Shown here piece after piece: positions 63,082 to 64,000 of a stretch of DNA of 64,000 bases. How positions within the stretch are numbered: the first letter of the stretch is position 1; each line of letters starts with the position of its first letter. The DNA lies in assembly GCF_000428065.1 (NCBI RefSeq), contig NZ_ATZF01000010.1, positions 1 to 64,000 of the forward strand, read 5' to 3'. The notes below the pieces were generated by a model. The model ran no database searches. It saw only the letters and a program-made list of their open reading frames with translations, and was not told where the DNA came from. Made by a program: the position numbers and the translations under genes. Source of the stretch: Shimazuella kribbensis DSM 45090. GTDB taxonomy: Bacteria; Bacillota; Bacilli; Thermoactinomycetales; Thermoactinomycetaceae.

Positions 63082-63761
63082 TTTGTTTGCAACTCTTTTT
63101 CAATAGCAGCTTTGATATCTGCATAGGATAGTCCATTTTCTATATACTTGCCATTAACCAAAATAGCAGGTACACCACCAATTCCAGTGTTGTTGAATTT
63201 TACATTATCGTCTTGCGCTTGTTTTTGAAATGTCTTCTTTGTTAAATCATCTGATACTTTTTTGGCATCTACTTCAGGTATATTTTTTTTGATCAGATCA
63301 ACAAGAAAAGCTGGTGTAGCCCACTCGACTGCTTCATTTCCTTGATTTTGATAAACGACATCATAGTACTTCCAAAAAGCTTGAGGATTTTGTTTAAACA
63401 CTGCTTCACCAGCTTCACCAGCAGTCAAAGAATCTGGGCCAATAACTTGTGAATTTGTAAAGTAAAACGCTACTTTCCCTGTATCAATAAAATCTTTCTT
63501 CAGCTGTGGAAAAACGGTTTCATCGAATTGCTTACAAACAGGACATTTAAAATCTCCAAACTCCATGATTTTAACAGGTGCATTTTCTTTCCCAAGGAAT
63601 GGTTGTCCTTTATAATCAATTGGATATACTTTATCTGTAGCTTCTTGTTTTGTTCCTGTAAATTGATTGATTACACTATATAGTCCAAGTGCTAGTACAA
63701 GGATAAGTATCGTACCGACTACAATCCCTTGCATATCCCGAGACTTTTTTTGATTAGCCAC
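63078..63761 (-). CDS. bdbD: Thiol-disulfide oxidoreductase BdbD
   Basis: DsbA-like extracytoplasmic oxidase anchored by an N-terminal TM (GIVVGTILILVLALGLYSVI). Active site FKCPVCKQF and cis-Pro loop GIGGVPAILVNGKY are present; about 227 aa. I favour the GTG at 63761, close to GAGGTGA; TTG at 63764 is equally possible, and the frame continues upstream without a site. It pairs with bdbC. Confidence 0.9.
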   Translation of the reverse strand: MANQKKSRDMQGIVVGTILILVLALGLYSVINQFTGTKQEATDKVYPIDYKGQPFLGKENAPVKIMEFGDFKCPVCKQFDETVFPQLKKDFIDTGKVAFYFTNSQVIGPDSLTAGEAGEAVFKQNPQAFWKYYDVVYQNQGNEAVEWATPAFLVDLIKKNIPEVDAKKVSDDLTKKTFQKQAQDDNVKFNNTGIGGVPAILVNGKYIENGLSYADIKAAIEKELQTK

Positions 63762-64000
63762 CAACGTCACCTCTACTTTATTATGTACTCCAGATGAGCA
63801 AATCCACTTAACATTTTGTCCCAAATTCGCTCACTATGTATTGTCTTTCTGTGTCTTTTATGAGAACACAATAGACATTACAACCATGAGTAGGGAGCAC
63901 TACAATATAGCGAAACTATGCCATTAATTGAAGTACTTTTGCTCGCTTGGGATTTTATGTATCATTTTTTGCTCAAATCGAGTTATGTATAAAGAAAATA

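Noticed and set aside
1-64000. CRISPR array
   Set aside because: No series of regularly spaced direct repeats found on reading; the hairpins near TnpB elements are element ends.

Overview
The window suggests a low-GC, endospore-forming member of the Bacillota, probably order Bacillales. Evidence is a Ger germinant-receptor operon, the cortex-lytic enzyme SleB, the spore protein SspI, a YjcZ-type sporulation peptide, AGGAGG-type ribosome binding sites, L-box and T-box leaders, and Bacillus-like gene orders (uvrC / trxA-etfA-etfB-fadR, and sspI / trmH-type methylase / T-box-pheS-pheT-zapA / mutS2). The family cannot be fixed from sequence alone; Thermoactinomycetaceae is a plausible guess.

Layout. 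0-7 kb: a truncated IS200/IS605-type element carrying a guide-RNA-like gene, a class 3 lipase, lysC behind a lysine riboswitch, a SufR-like regulator divergent from sodA, a luciferase-domain gene interrupted by a complete tnpB element, and azoR. 7-16.5 kb: a TetR/carotenoid-desaturase-like pair, a MarR relic, uvrC, a small alarmone-hydrolase-like protein, a TetR/MFS efflux pair, a WCPPC thioredoxin, a vestigial TetR start and a membrane protein. 16.5-21.4 kb: a TetR-rph-MFS operon that looks like rifamycin resistance. 21.5-24.4 kb: trxA and the fatty-acid-oxidation module etfA-etfB-fadR, with fadD further on at 40-42 kb. 24.5-28.5 kb: a four-gene germinant receptor operon (A-C-B-D). 28.5-33.1 kb: a heterodimeric ABC exporter and a Tat-exported phosphoesterase. 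33.3-37.1 kb: a decayed ankyrin locus carrying an orphan omega-RNA-like insertion, an unknown frameshifted gene, two small helical proteins and a lipoprotein. 37.4-56 kb: core genes (fadD, permease, rsmF-like, ubiX, peptidase, mutS2, sleB) interrupted by several GC-rich islets. 56-64 kb: zapA, pheT, pheS, trmH-type methylase, sspI, M42 peptidase, yjcZ and bdbC-bdbD.

The most unusual signals are three. (1) Isolated GC-rich single-gene islets, each closed by a strong hairpin, are scattered between AT-rich host genes at about 37.4, 48.5 and 55.7 kb, with a weaker candidate at 48.8 kb; they look like actinobacterial DNA and have no mobility genes. (2) Two promoter-driven, tnpB-less RNAs at 1-150 and 33.67-33.91 kb share a conserved 5' motif, and carry either the left end or the right end of the TnpB element family in the window. 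(3) A 58-aa cysteine-containing peptide gene has a promoter whose 18-bp spacer is itself a perfect operator, with a second copy 30 bp upstream, next to an arsR gene and followed by a 13-codon ORF.

All functional assignments come from reading motifs and family resemblance; no database search was run.
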